64,000 nt of DNA from an uncultured Porphyromonadaceae bacterium (GCA_905198125.1 CAJKBH010000010.1:25188-89187); one strand, 5' to 3'. Counted from the stretch's first letter, positions 18,363-27,569 are shown. A program made the numbers and translations. The notes: generated by a model from the letters alone, not told the origin.

Positions 18363-18438
18363 TATCGCTGACAAGCCGGCCAATTCTCGACTTGCGGTAT
18401 TCTCTCCACAATCCTCTTTGAATGAAAGAAAAGTTAAA

Positions 18439-18467
18439 CGAGGGCGTATCATTATGATACACCCTCG
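18439..18467. terminator. Strong hairpin, probable bidirectional terminator
   Basis: CGAGGGCGTATCA and TGATACACCCTCG form 13-bp arms (one mismatch) around a 3-bp loop, between the efflux relic and the leftward flavodoxin gene, whose stop lies 27 bp away. T-rich sequence follows on the minus strand. Confidence 0.75.
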
Positions 18468-18493
18468 CATTTATTAGAGGTTTAGAAGATACT

Positions 18494-19186
18494 TTAGATC
18501 GTCTTGCCGAGGTCATAGGCCTCCTGCATGTATTGCGACTGCTTCACTGCGGCCTTGCGACCCATGCCGGTGGCTTTTACCATGCCGCGCTCCACGGGAT
18601 CGGGGAGACACACCACGAATCCGCGGAATGCGAAGATAGCTGTTTCTGCAGTCGAGTCCTCGGCATCGGCACAGGCCGTGATGTAATAGAATTCCTTGCC
18701 GTTAAGGCCTTCGTGACGGTAACAGCGGTCCATCAAAGCCTTCAGCTGGCCATCGATGTTCATGTAATAGACAGGGCTGGACAGTACGATTATGTCTGCC
18801 TTGACCATCTTGTCGATTATTTCGGGAGCCTGGTCGCCATCAGTGATGGAATCGGCTGAAAGCTCATGCTGCTCGTGGAAGAAATCTATCTTGTAATCGT
18901 CAAGGCAAATCTTTTCCACGGTTCCGCCGGCTTCCTGAGCGCCGCGCACGAATTCATCGCACAGCAGGTCGGTGTTGCCACCACGACGAGGACTGGCCGA
19001 AATGACGAGAACATTCTTCTCTGTCTTGTCGAGAGTGGATGTGCTCGACTGCTTGATGTTGTAGACAGGAAGATTCTGCGAGACGCCCTCTCCCTTGTTT
19101 TCGTTTTCGGTCGTCTTGTTGCAGGATACCGCGATGCTGCATAGGCACAGCGCACCGGCTGATAATGCCGCTATAGTCTTATTCAT
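18494..19186 (-). CDS. Flavodoxin-like NADPH/FMN reductase family lipoprotein
   Basis: This 230-residue protein has a lipobox (SIAVSC, Cys22), a linker rich in polar residues (23-57), and a flavodoxin-like fold with the FMN phosphate loop SASPRRGGN at 63-71, then LSSPVYYMNIDGQLKALMDR. It resembles the iron-sulfur flavoprotein family, but the position after YKID where that family has clustered cysteines reads FFHEQHEL, so an Fe-S cluster is unlikely. Such reductases are normally cytoplasmic; lipoprotein export is unusual. It is 19 bp downstream of the DUF418 gene. Confidence 0.82.
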   Translation of the reverse strand: MNKTIAALSAGALCLCSIAVSCNKTTENENKGEGVSQNLPVYNIKQSSTSTLDKTEKNVLVISASPRRGGNTDLLCDEFVRGAQEAGGTVEKICLDDYKIDFFHEQHELSADSITDGDQAPEIIDKMVKADIIVLSSPVYYMNIDGQLKALMDRCYRHEGLNGKEFYYITACADAEDSTAETAIFAFRGFVVCLPDPVERGMVKATGMGRKAAVKQSQYMQEAYDLGKTI

Positions 19187-19205
19187 AACCGTATTGTTTA
19201 AGTCG

Positions 19206-20390
19206 TTAAATCCAAGTTAGGCGTTTCCAGATGTATTCAAGGGGGCCGTGGTTGTGACGGCCTACCCAGAATCGGCAGAAGATGTACTGCACGATGAATA
19301 TGGCTACGCCTACAAAGACGCTTGGCGTGATGCCGAGCTGCAGATGCAGTCCCCAGTTATAGTAGAGAGCCGATCCGATGATGCCCTGTGTCACATAGTT
19401 GGTCATGCTCATCTTGCCGTAAGGAATCAGCCATGTAAGGGCGCGGCTCAGACCCTTGGTCTTATAGTAGGCGAACAGGATGCCCGATACCAATATGACC
19501 ATGAACGAGAGGTTTGCCAGCGAAGACACAAGTATCAAAAGAGGTGTCTTGAGGTTGGGATTCGTGATATAATCACCTGTCATGGAATTCAGACCATGAA
19601 GCGGGAAGAAGCATAATAAGGCTATGGCAAGAGCGCGGCCCCAGTATTTCAGGTTCTCTTTATGGAACCATCCCTGGCGCCCGATAAGCATACCGGCCAT
19701 AAAGAGTCCCGCAGTCTGGAAAATACGGCCATGGTCCCAGGCCCAGGCAAGTGAGGCAAGCTGTCCTTCCCAAAGGTTGACCTTTACGGTAGACCAGAAG
19801 TCACCGCTGTTCTGCATTGCGAAAGTAGCTTCCCAGTAGGCTCCTGTATCAAGGCTCATAATCTGGTATGAATCCGAACATAATGAACGGACTATCTGAT
19901 AAATGCATGAAGGTTGCAGCAGACATATAGTGGAAATGGCTACAATCCATTTTGTAGGCAGCTTGCAGGTCAGCACCAAAACAAAACCGATAAGTGAATA
20001 CATCACAAGAATCTCGCTCGTAAAGAAAGCCGCGTTGAAATTGCCTATCAGGAACAGGATGACCAGACGCCAACTGAACCGCAGACGGAAATCCTTGCCG
20101 CGCATACGCTGGTTGTCATGCTGTATGAAGAAGCTGAAACCGAACAGCATGGCGAATATTGCGTACGCTTTGCCGCCGAACATGAAGAACAGACCGTCCC
20201 AGATAGCCTTGTCGCAGAAGTTCAGGAAATTGCTTTGCGTCGAGGTGTCGGGAAAGGAATAGAAGTTGAAATGCTCGATGGAATGGAGCAGGATAATGGC
20301 CAGCACCGCGAAGCCGCGCAGCACGTCGGCGGCATCCACGCGCCGGTGCTTACGCACGGTCGCGTCAATATGCGTTTCGTTTGTAGTCAT
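19206..20390 (-). CDS. DUF418 family membrane protein (YeiB-like)
   Basis: This 394-residue polytopic protein begins with a cytoplasmic tail, then DVLRGFAVLAIILLHSIEHF, the DUF418/acyltransferase-like start. It ends with LIPYGKMSMTNYVTQGIIGS and CRFWVGRHNHGPLEYIWKRL, the C-terminal DUF418 signature. The family is related to membrane acyltransferases, and its function is unproved. It is preceded by a consensus promoter and followed closely by the flavodoxin lipoprotein gene, so the two probably form an operon. Confidence 0.9.
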   Translation of the reverse strand: MTTNETHIDATVRKHRRVDAADVLRGFAVLAIILLHSIEHFNFYSFPDTSTQSNFLNFCDKAIWDGLFFMFGGKAYAIFAMLFGFSFFIQHDNQRMRGKDFRLRFSWRLVILFLIGNFNAAFFTSEILVMYSLIGFVLVLTCKLPTKWIVAISTICLLQPSCIYQIVRSLCSDSYQIMSLDTGAYWEATFAMQNSGDFWSTVKVNLWEGQLASLAWAWDHGRIFQTAGLFMAGMLIGRQGWFHKENLKYWGRALAIALLCFFPLHGLNSMTGDYITNPNLKTPLLILVSSLANLSFMVILVSGILFAYYKTKGLSRALTWLIPYGKMSMTNYVTQGIIGSALYYNWGLHLQLGITPSVFVGVAIFIVQYIFCRFWVGRHNHGPLEYIWKRLTWI

Positions 20391-20415
20391 GATATGGTAG
20401 TCAGGTTATTTCCTA

Positions 20416-20447
20416 CAAAGTTAATATGAATACCTTAACCAACCAAA
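20416..20447 (-). promoter_or_regulatory. Consensus promoter for the DUF418-flavodoxin operon
   Basis: On the minus strand TTTG (20444-20447) and TAACTTTG (20416-20423) are 20 bp apart, a perfect Bacteroidetes match. The -7 box ends 25 bp before the DUF418 start codon. Confidence 0.75.
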
Positions 20448-20464
20448 TAAGATGAAATATGTAT

Positions 20465-21115
20465 TTACAGGTCGAAAGATTCTATTTCGGTTTTAATACG
20501 ATTCTCTATATCCTCTGGTCCTATGGGATAGATTGGCCGGAGGGTGGCAAAATGAGAGTCGGGGAGGAATCGATTGCCACGCGTTAGCATTGCAATCAGG
20601 TTCTTGGACTTTAATCTATGGCCGGAATACTTTAAGGCCAAACGAATCATGTTCTGTAACTTAACACCATGCTCAAGTAACGAATAGATGTCATAATAGT
20701 CACGGAATTTGCTACGACGCAACATGACTTCCATTTTCATCGCACCTATAGACAGAGGATCTGCAAGCCTTATATTATTGAGAAAAGGAATCTCTGCCTG
20801 CAAATGAGAATAATTGGGATTGGCATAAAAGGAAATTTTAACTCCGTTTACAATATATTCTATATGATCCAAGTCCAGAATATCGCATTTCTCCACTTCG
20901 CCTATGGATTGGAGTTCCTTTCTGATTGTCGGCCAATCTACTTCGCGTTTCTCGTCTTTAGATTTCCTCCAGGACATAAAATCCAGATCCTCGCTTTGTC
21001 TGGTTGCTAATTGAAGGGAAAGAGCTGTGCCTCCCACAAGAACATAAGGCTTGATGCATTCAAGTTTTGAGAGAGCCTCAAAAATGGAGGAAGTATGCGG
21101 AGCGAGACCTTTCAT
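20465..21115 (-). CDS. AbiEii/AbiGii-type nucleotidyltransferase toxin
   Basis: This 216-residue protein has the AbiEii pattern: LVGGTALSLQ (GG at residues 28-29), SEDLDF with catalytic D43 and D45, and SKFRDYYDIYSLL downstream. AbiEii toxins transfer nucleotides and act in abortive infection together with a separate antitoxin, AbiEi. The gene lies 6 bp downstream of an uncharacterised gene in the antitoxin position. The pair is more AT-rich than the housekeeping genes, which suggests acquisition. Confidence 0.88.
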   Translation of the reverse strand: MKGLAPHTSSIFEALSKLECIKPYVLVGGTALSLQLATRQSEDLDFMSWRKSKDEKREVDWPTIRKELQSIGEVEKCDILDLDHIEYIVNGVKISFYANPNYSHLQAEIPFLNNIRLADPLSIGAMKMEVMLRRSKFRDYYDIYSLLEHGVKLQNMIRLALKYSGHRLKSKNLIAMLTRGNRFLPDSHFATLRPIYPIGPEDIENRIKTEIESFDL

Positions 21116-21121
21116 AGGATA

Positions 21122-21478
21122 TCAAGCGTTGATTAGTTTGTTGACGTGGCGAGTCTGCAATGACTTTAAATAGGCGTCAGGGCGCTTGGCTTTGAAATAA
21201 TACCAGGCAAAGAAGCGGTTTAATGTATAGAGGTAGGCTCCTTCCGGAACTAACAACTTACGCCATGCCGACTTAATCTTTCGATATGAATAAATATTAA
21301 ACAGCTGCTTGATTTCAGGTAAATCAAGATATCGCATTGTCAAGGCAATCAGTTGTTCGTCATCAATGTTTTCTATTGTTATTGAAGTTAAATCATACGA
21401 CCAAAACGCATGCTCCGCCTTCAATGCCGAAAGCAGATTGTTCTTCGCGCGGTCAATATGATTTCTGTCTTTTATCAT
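21122..21478 (-). CDS. AbiEii partner, probable antitoxin, no classic AbiEi fold recognised
   Basis: This 118-residue protein (starts MIKDRNHIDRAKNNLLSALK) is encoded directly upstream of the AbiEii toxin gene. It has a helical, Lys/Arg-rich C-terminal half with KIKSAWRKLLVPEGAYLYTL. I recognise the arrangement as a common Bacteroidales AbiEii companion, from memory. Its role as antitoxin is inferred from position only; it could instead be a DNA-binding regulator. Confidence 0.6.
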   Translation of the reverse strand: MIKDRNHIDRAKNNLLSALKAEHAFWSYDLTSITIENIDDEQLIALTMRYLDLPEIKQLFNIYSYRKIKSAWRKLLVPEGAYLYTLNRFFAWYYFKAKRPDAYLKSLQTRHVNKLINA

Positions 21479-21511
21479 CTTTGTTATTAACCCGAAAATA
21501 GGCTAAAAGTA

Positions 21512-22306
21512 TTATTTCGTTTTGAGTGAGGAGAGAAAGTCGAGGAAGATGGGGAGCCATTGGGATTTGTACCGGTATGAATCGCGGAATCCCCATCCGT
21601 GGCCGCCGGTAGGGTATATGTGCAGGGAGGCGGGAACTCCATGTCGTTGAAGTGCGGTGTAGTAATTCACGGCGTTGGCTACCGGCACGATGTTGTCGTC
21701 ACTGCAGTGGAATATAAGGGCCGGGGGAGTGTCTTCGGTTATCTGCAGCTCATTGGAATATTTCACTTCCAACTCCTTAGATGGATTCTCTCCTAACAGA
21801 TTTGCTCTGGAACCCATGTGTGTGTATTCAGGGTCCATCGTTATGACAGGGTAAAACAGAATCTGGAAATCCGGACGCGATTCCTTGTCGTAATGTGTGG
21901 CAACGGTAGATGCAAGATGGCCGCCGGCCGAGAATCCCATGACACCGGTTTTATCTATGCCCCATTCCTTGGCATGTTCGCGCATGATCTTGATCGCCTT
22001 GCGCACGTCGTCGCCCGGCACTTCCGACTGTCCGTGAGGCAGACGGTAATCCACCACGGCGTATGTGACACCCAAGTTATTGAGTTCGCCGGCAAAATCG
22101 AAGCCTTCGTGATCCATCGCCTTCATGGCGTAACCGCCGCCGGGGCATCCCACAACAGCCACTCCCGAACTCTTGTCGGCCGGATATACATACATCATAC
22201 CGGCATCTTTGTCGGTTCCCAACGGTATCTTGACCGGTTCTTTGCCCATCGATGTCAAATACACCATGCCGACTGCTAAAACTGTCATCAAAAGCTTCTT
22301 ATTCAT
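21512..22306 (-). CDS. Secreted alpha/beta-hydrolase, carbohydrate acetylesterase-like
   Basis: This 264-residue protein has a signal peptide (residues 1-20), an oxyanion-loop PGGGYAMKAMDHEG, nucleophile GFSAGGH (S126), an acid in CSDDNIVP (D203/D204) and the catalytic histidine in GGHGWGF (H236). The layout matches the BD-FAE/Axe-type esterases that remove acetyl or other acyl groups from plant polysaccharides. Its ATG overlaps the end of the broken HEPN gene by 8 bp, which probably places it in the same transcript by accident of insertion. Confidence 0.85.
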   Translation of the reverse strand: MNKKLLMTVLAVGMVYLTSMGKEPVKIPLGTDKDAGMMYVYPADKSSGVAVVGCPGGGYAMKAMDHEGFDFAGELNNLGVTYAVVDYRLPHGQSEVPGDDVRKAIKIMREHAKEWGIDKTGVMGFSAGGHLASTVATHYDKESRPDFQILFYPVITMDPEYTHMGSRANLLGENPSKELEVKYSNELQITEDTPPALIFHCSDDNIVPVANAVNYYTALQRHGVPASLHIYPTGGHGWGFRDSYRYKSQWLPIFLDFLSSLKTK

Positions 22307-22737
22307 AGTTTATTGTTGTTATCTGATTAGTTTGAGTTGCAGACTCAATTATATTTTGAATCCTGTTAATGTAATCCTTTACTTGAGGGATTAAGGGGAA
22401 CACATCTTTTTCTTCCCAATCAAACAAGTCTTCGTAATCTCCTGATTGGCGCATTGTGAATAATCTGCCCAATAGCTTGGAATCTTCTTCATGCAGCATA
22501 CCTGTTTTGACATAAGATGAACTTATCATACGGATAACTCCTCTATGAGTCGTAGCATCTATGCCTGCGCTGATCAGCAAAGCGGCGCTTGCGTAATATG
22601 CGGCATAATTATAAGCGATTGGCTGCAAGAGTCCAATATCCCAGAGATCCGACATCCGTGACTTACTTTATAGTTTTAATGGCCCTCTCAAGTCTGTATT
22701 CGACAATATCTGACCGTTCTTTAGAATTTAGTGTCAT
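22299..22737 (-). pseudogene. Broken HEPN toxin gene of an MNT/HEPN pair
   Basis: From the ATG at 22737 the frame gives MTLNSKERSDIVEYRLERAI, a typical HEPN start, but a TAA stop interrupts it at 22663-22665. The same frame then reads DVGSLGYWTLAANRL, and a +1 insertion near 22610 moves the family into another frame (YAAYYASAALLISAGIDATT) down to 22299. Removing one base at TTATA(A)TT restores the canonical NRLYYAAYYA. Two independent lesions make a functional toxin unlikely. The later RxxxxH-like region is not evident. Start positions inside the second part would give only an out-of-frame N-terminus. Confidence 0.8.
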
Positions 22738-22757
22738 ATAGAAGTTGTCTAAGGTAT

Positions 22758-23096
22758 TCAATTTTGAAAGATGATTATCTTATCATTCTCAACGTTCTTG
22801 TAGAAAGGAAGAAAGTTGCGTTTAATCCATCCTGCAAATGAATATACACGAGGCGTAACCCATTCGTCAAAATCCCATCCTATCTGTTCGAAAGGCCATC
22901 CATATTCGTCCCATTTAGAAATAGGCAGTCGTTCTTCGCCAGGGACGAGAATATGAAGGTCCCAGTCAGAGTCCGGACGAGCATCGCCACGTGCTCGTGA
23001 ACCGTATAGAGATACCTGTGATCCTTTAGGTAGAATCTCTGCGGCTTTATTTATGATTGCCTGGACAATCCTGTTATATTTCTCCTGCTCTAACAT
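22758..23096 (-). CDS. MNT-type nucleotidyltransferase antitoxin
   Basis: This 112-residue minimal nucleotidyltransferase has GSRARGDARPDSDWDLHIL at residues 32-50, with G32-S33 and the metal-binding D44 and D46. In MNT/HEPN pairs the MNT protein AMPylates and silences the HEPN RNase. Here it looks intact while its partner, 20 bp downstream, is broken, so it may be in early decay or serve another function. A promoter-like element lies upstream. Confidence 0.85.
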   Translation of the reverse strand: MLEQEKYNRIVQAIINKAAEILPKGSQVSLYGSRARGDARPDSDWDLHILVPGEERLPISKWDEYGWPFEQIGWDFDEWVTPRVYSFAGWIKRNFLPFYKNVENDKIIIFQN

Positions 23097-23114
23097 AAAT
23101 CTGATTTATAAATG

Positions 23115-23145
23115 CAAAAATACATCTTTTTTCTAAATAAACAAG
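23115..23145 (-). promoter_or_regulatory. Probable promoter for the MNT/HEPN pair
   Basis: On the minus strand TATTTTTG (23115-23122) matches the -7 consensus, and CTTG (23142-23145) is a 3-of-4 match to the -33 at 19 bp. The MNT start is 18 bp downstream. The rest of 23097-23290 shows no gene. Confidence 0.45.
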
Positions 23146-23290
23146 CATTGAAGGAAAGATTGTATCCGTTATTAGCTCAGACAGAATGCCTCGATGAACT
23201 GATTTTGAATTATAATGCTTCAAAAGTTGTTTCATTATTAATGAGTGCATGACGTTCTGTGACCGTACTTAGGTCAAAGAACTGATAAAA

Positions 23291-26065
23291 ATGAAACAAT
23301 TCTTAATTTCATTATTCTTTGGCATTGTGCTGTCGTTTCAGATGTTTGCCGGTCGAACCGTTCAACCCTCACATCCCGTGACCGGCTGTTACTGGGAATG
23401 GATGAACGGTAATATATCCAAAGAGGGTATAACCAAGGACCTGGAATATATGAAGGCGGCAGGTATAGAGTCTGCTTTTATATTCGACACGTGGGTCGGC
23501 GTGAGTCGTGGCCCGGTTGATTATGGAAGCAGGGAATGGATAGATGCGGTCAAACATGCATGTAAGGAAGCAAAGCGCCTCGGCATTGTGTTGGGTCTGC
23601 ACAATTCGCCGGGCTATACGGCTATGGGAGGTCCCTGGATAAAACCGGAAGAATCAATGAAACAGCTTACATGGAGTGTGTCCGGCCGAAAAAATCCACC
23701 TGTTCCGGTGCACAAGATGGGTTTCTACCGTGACATCAAGACATTCAAAACCTCTTGTGACGATGAAATGCAGACTCTGAACCGCCGAATTGAGAAAGAC
23801 GGAACGGTCATAGTCAGACTGAACAGAAAGAAGCCGGTAATAGGTATAAATCTGTGGCGTGGGGAAAGGGAAAAGCCGCTGGACCCGTTCGACGGTCCCC
23901 GCGATTATGCGCCAAAAATCAAGGTGGAAATAAGCGAAGACGGCAGGAACTGGCAGAATGTTGGAACGATGTCCGGGCGTCCGTTGAAAGCGAGAGACAT
24001 ACCGATGCACCTGTCGTTTGAGCCGACAAGCGGAAAATATATCCGACTGACGGCAAACCGCGGTTCGAATCTGGACCGTATGGAAGTCCTGACCTCTCCC
24101 GGCAGCGGTATCACATATCGCAGGGTCGGATACACCACCAACGGCGAAACGGTCACAGCCGCTTCCGAGGCCGGAATCGGACTTGAAGTGGACAAACTGT
24201 CGCGCAAGGGAGTGGAGGCGCATTTCAACCGCTTTCTCAAGCCGCTTCTTGAGGAGTTGAAGGAATTCTGCGGCTCGACCTTACAATACATCTGCATAGA
24301 CAGTTGGGAAGCGGGCGGTCAGGATTGGACGGAGGCCCTTGGTCCGGAATATATCACTACAGGAGAAGGCAAGGATTTTCTATATGGGGGCATAGGCAGA
24401 ATCACCGAGGCTAAACAGAAGCTTTTCATGTCTGAGTTCCTTCTTCCTTTCAAGAAAATGATAGGCCGTTATGGCCTTAAACTGGCCGGAGAACCATACG
24501 GTAACGGAGACTTCGACCGCAAGGAATACGGCATGTCGTTTGATTTGCCGATGAGTGAATATTGGGCCAGATGTCATTACGGTTCGATTGAGAGGCCATA
24601 TTTTGTGTCACGGTACGGCCACAGTGCGGGACGCGACATCATAGGATGTGAATGTTTCACGGCCTATCCCGGCGATGCGGACATTCAACCCGTCTTGAGC
24701 AATTTCAAGGATGATATAGACAAACTGTGTGATACGGGGGTAAATTATTTTGTACTGCATTGTGTCGCTCACCAGAACGACGACCGTAATCCGCTGACAA
24801 TGGGCCCGTTCGGTACACGTTTCGACCGCTGTCATGCCAATGTCGATTCGGTACGTGCTATTACGGATTACATGCGCGGCAGAGTCGAGTTACAGAAGTC
24901 GCGTGTGACTTTCGACTACCATACAGGGGATGAGGGAGAACGTGCATATATAAGGTTGCCGCGCGGAGCCTCGGAGGTAAAGGCTGTGCTGTATTGTCAT
25001 CAGAATATGACGGAGGAGGCGCTGTTCCGCAGTGCGGCGTTCACTGCGGCAATGGACAGCCTTGGCGTTGCGATGGCATTCGTGCAGCGAGGTTCGCAAA
25101 ACTGGGACACGGAGGATGGCTGTCAGAAGCGCTTTGAGAGAATAATGGCTGATTTTGCCAAAGGTACCGAGCATCCGGAGATTGAAACGGTACCCATAAT
25201 TCCGTTCGGACATTCCGCACAGGCAACCTTTCCGTGGAATTTTGCAGCGTGGAACCCTGACAGGACCCTCTGCATAATCTCGTTTCACGGAGATGCACCG
25301 CGCACCAATCTTTGCGGATATGGCAGAGAGAATGTAGAATGGGGACGTACACGAAACATAGATTATATTCCGGGGCTGATGATCGAGGGGGAATATGAAT
25401 GGTGGGAGGCGCGGGTGCGTCCTGCGCTTGCATTCCGGATGATGTATCCCGACAGCCGCATCTCGTTTCTGTGCGATGCCGGCAGGGGACATTTCGACCT
25501 CTCCGACGAGACGCAGCGTTACATAGCACGGTTCATAGCCAAATCCATGAATAATCCTCGACCCAAGGAAGGCCGTCTCTATTCGCGATGGTATGCAGAT
25601 GGCTCTGAAAGCACCGATCCGCACGACTGTTTCTGGTATCATGACGACGAGATGGTCGAACGGACCAAGGCGATATATGCCGCTTCTCATAATAGGAAAA
25701 TGCAGTATCTCGGCGCGAAGGTAAATGGTGAGATAATAAAATACAATGCGTCCGGCCATGTGAAAATGAACGCGTCTGTTCCCGGCACAGAATTCGTTAT
25801 CGAGCCGTTCTTTTCCGAAGATGACCGCAAAACGTTGACCGCGGATCATTCTGTATCAAGACCAAGGGCCGTTTTGATTGCCGGACCTGCCATACAGACG
25901 GGGGAATATAGTTTCCGTGTCGATGACAATTATTTCGGGAAAGATTCACGCCGCTCCTGGCAGACCGTTACCATCTGTCTGGAGGCCGACGGCGACGACG
26001 AATACAAATCGGCTGTTCAGGAAATAAACATAAAAATAGAATCTTTACTGAATGCTAATCAGTGA
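23291..26065 (+). CDS. Secreted two-domain enzyme: GH106-like half plus alpha/beta-hydrolase half
   Basis: The 924-residue protein has a signal peptide (residues 1-21). Residues 30-530 start with CYWEWMNGNISKEGITKDLE and KAAGIESAFIFDT, resembling the (beta/alpha)8 start of GH106-type alpha-L-rhamnosidases. Residues from about 535 on change character: VLYCHQNM, then PFGHSAQATFPWNFAAWNP with a GHSAQ nucleophile elbow (Ser642), FHGDAP, and CDAGRGHFDLSD as a possible catalytic His region, that is, an alpha/beta-hydrolase esterase fold. The join falls where GH106 proteins normally continue into further domains. It could act on acylated rhamnosides. It is a single gene between the MNT gene and a convergent phosphatase. 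Confidence 0.7.
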   Translation: MKQFLISLFFGIVLSFQMFAGRTVQPSHPVTGCYWEWMNGNISKEGITKDLEYMKAAGIESAFIFDTWVGVSRGPVDYGSREWIDAVKHACKEAKRLGIVLGLHNSPGYTAMGGPWIKPEESMKQLTWSVSGRKNPPVPVHKMGFYRDIKTFKTSCDDEMQTLNRRIEKDGTVIVRLNRKKPVIGINLWRGEREKPLDPFDGPRDYAPKIKVEISEDGRNWQNVGTMSGRPLKARDIPMHLSFEPTSGKYIRLTANRGSNLDRMEVLTSPGSGITYRRVGYTTNGETVTAASEAGIGLEVDKLSRKGVEAHFNRFLKPLLEELKEFCGSTLQYICIDSWEAGGQDWTEALGPEYITTGEGKDFLYGGIGRITEAKQKLFMSEFLLPFKKMIGRYGLKLAGEPYGNGDFDRKEYGMSFDLPMSEYWARCHYGSIERPYFVSRYGHSAGRDIIGCECFTAYPGDADIQPVLSNFKDDIDKLCDTGVNYFVLHCVAHQNDDRNPLTMGPFGTRFDRCHANVDSVRAITDYMRGRVELQKSRVTFDYHTGDEGERAYIRLPRGASEVKAVLYCHQNMTEEALFRSAAFTAAMDSLGVAMAFVQRGSQNWDTEDGCQKRFERIMADFAKGTEHPEIETVPIIPFGHSAQATFPWNFAAWNPDRTLCIISFHGDAPRTNLCGYGRENVEWGRTRNIDYIPGLMIEGEYEWWEARVRPALAFRMMYPDSRISFLCDAGRGHFDLSDETQRYIARFIAKSMNNPRPKEGRLYSRWYADGSESTDPHDCFWYHDDEMVERTKAIYAASHNRKMQYLGAKVNGEIIKYNASGHVKMNASVPGTEFVIEPFFSEDDRKTLTADHSVSRPRAVLIAGPAIQTGEYSFRVDDNYFGKDSRRSWQTVTICLEADGDDEYKSAVQEINIKIESLLNANQ

Positions 26066-26097
26066 TGTGGCAGGATGTACTGTTTCGTTGACAAAAA

Positions 26098-26125
26098 ACT
26101 CCTGTCCATGTAACCGGGCAGGAGT
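26098..26125 (-). terminator. Intrinsic terminator of the phosphatase gene
   Basis: ACTCCTGCCC and GGACAGGAGT (read on the minus strand) form a 10-bp stem with one G-U pair around an 8-base loop, followed on that strand by TTTTTTG. It also lies in the convergent gap with the 924-residue enzyme gene. Confidence 0.8.
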
Positions 26126-26153
26126 CAATATGGTGAATAAGTGTATCTGATGC

Positions 26154-27458
26154 TCAGTCGAGGGCGTCGTAGGCGGCGAGGGCCCGGGCGAAGCGGGCCT
26201 CGACGTCGGCCAGGTCATAAAGGCCATCGGCATTCTTCTGTAATCCCTTTAACGACAACGGGTAAATCATGGGTGGATTATCCAGATTAAGCAACTCCAT
26301 GTCGCGGAGCTGGTCGACGCTCTGATATACCAGATTGATGTCGGCATATTCCTTGCCGTCGGCTCCGAGGAATTTTTCAACCACGAGTTTGCAGCCTATA
26401 GGTGTCTTTTTCTCGATGGTGCCGGGAAGCTCATATTCCTCCACTCCAAGCGCTGAGGCAACGGAACCGATGTTGCTGTCGTGTCCTACCAGGAACGTGA
26501 ACTTGCGGTTGGGAGAGCGGAGTTCATCGTACATATATTGAATCAGCGGATTAGCGACATTGGTCGCTACTATCGGCGTGGCAAACAGCACATCCTGATA
26601 TGTGTCCTTGATCTTGGCCAATTGTTCCACATCCTTGCGGCTGAGTTTGTGGCCGAAAGTTGCCGCCAGGGTATCGGGAGTCTCGTAATATTGCAGAATC
26701 ATCGCATCGCTTGCACCGTTATAGTCCTGAAGCGCTGACCCTTTCTTGAAATGCGGTTCCTGCCATTGTTCCAGAACAATCTCGGTGTCGTAGTTGTCCA
26801 ATCCTGCCATTGCGGGATCGTTTTCCTTAGCCATAGGGCTCTGGTCCATGTCAAGAGTCCGGTGCATCAGATTATAGTTTGGCGTCAGTTTCTCGTTGAC
26901 GCCCCGCATCCCTTTCTTTCCGCCCATTGCATTCATCTGCCTTAAGGCTTCCTCCTTGAATTTAGGACCGGCCTTGGTGAGCTGCGGGTTGAACAGCGGA
27001 TCCATCTGACTCGGGGTGAAACGGTGGTTTACCGTAATCCCTCCGACGGGCATGAATCCGGATGTGAAGTATTGTGCGGTGGCTATGCAACGTTGCATGG
27101 AGTTGGCTATGACGTTGACGTCGTTGGCTGTAGGAATACAGTTCTCGGGGAACAGTCCGGCGTCTACCGCCCAATTACGGAAATACTGTCCCATCATGGT
27201 TTCCAGTGCCCCGCCGCGGCTTGTAAGCTCGGATTTGCCAACACCCCATTTGTGCCATTTGTGAGGCGTCATGCGACCAAGCGCACTCTTGGAGTCGGAG
27301 AGGGGAGCGCGTATGTTGTGACGGCTCAGCACCACTGCCTCCTGCAACTTATACTTGTCTTTGAACTCCCGGCTACGCTGTGCCTGTGCCTGACATACGG
27401 TCGGTGCCGATAGAGCCGCTATCAGCGCCATACAGAGAAGTAATGTTCTGTTTTTCAT
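26154..27458 (-). CDS. Histidine acid phosphatase (phytase/MINPP-like), secreted
   Basis: This 434-residue protein has a signal peptide (residues 1-23, ending CQA) and the two family motifs: RHNIRAP at 46-52 (phosphohistidine His47) and GHDSN with H326-D327 (proton donor). The usual RHGxRxP has Asn in place of Gly here. The family hydrolyses phosphomonoesters such as phytate or sugar phosphates in the periplasm. The gene is divergent from the ECF sigma gene at 27614. Confidence 0.88.
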   Translation of the reverse strand: MKNRTLLLCMALIAALSAPTVCQAQAQRSREFKDKYKLQEAVVLSRHNIRAPLSDSKSALGRMTPHKWHKWGVGKSELTSRGGALETMMGQYFRNWAVDAGLFPENCIPTANDVNVIANSMQRCIATAQYFTSGFMPVGGITVNHRFTPSQMDPLFNPQLTKAGPKFKEEALRQMNAMGGKKGMRGVNEKLTPNYNLMHRTLDMDQSPMAKENDPAMAGLDNYDTEIVLEQWQEPHFKKGSALQDYNGASDAMILQYYETPDTLAATFGHKLSRKDVEQLAKIKDTYQDVLFATPIVATNVANPLIQYMYDELRSPNRKFTFLVGHDSNIGSVASALGVEEYELPGTIEKKTPIGCKLVVEKFLGADGKEYADINLVYQSVDQLRDMELLNLDNPPMIYPLSLKGLQKNADGLYDLADVEARFARALAAYDALD

Positions 27459-27569
27459 ATTCATTTTTTTAAGGTCTTTCTTGATTTATTAACGTTTAAA
27501 TCGGTTAGTGGTTTATTGACATTATAGCATCTTCATCGTCATATTCCCATATATTTGAAATAATTTGAT

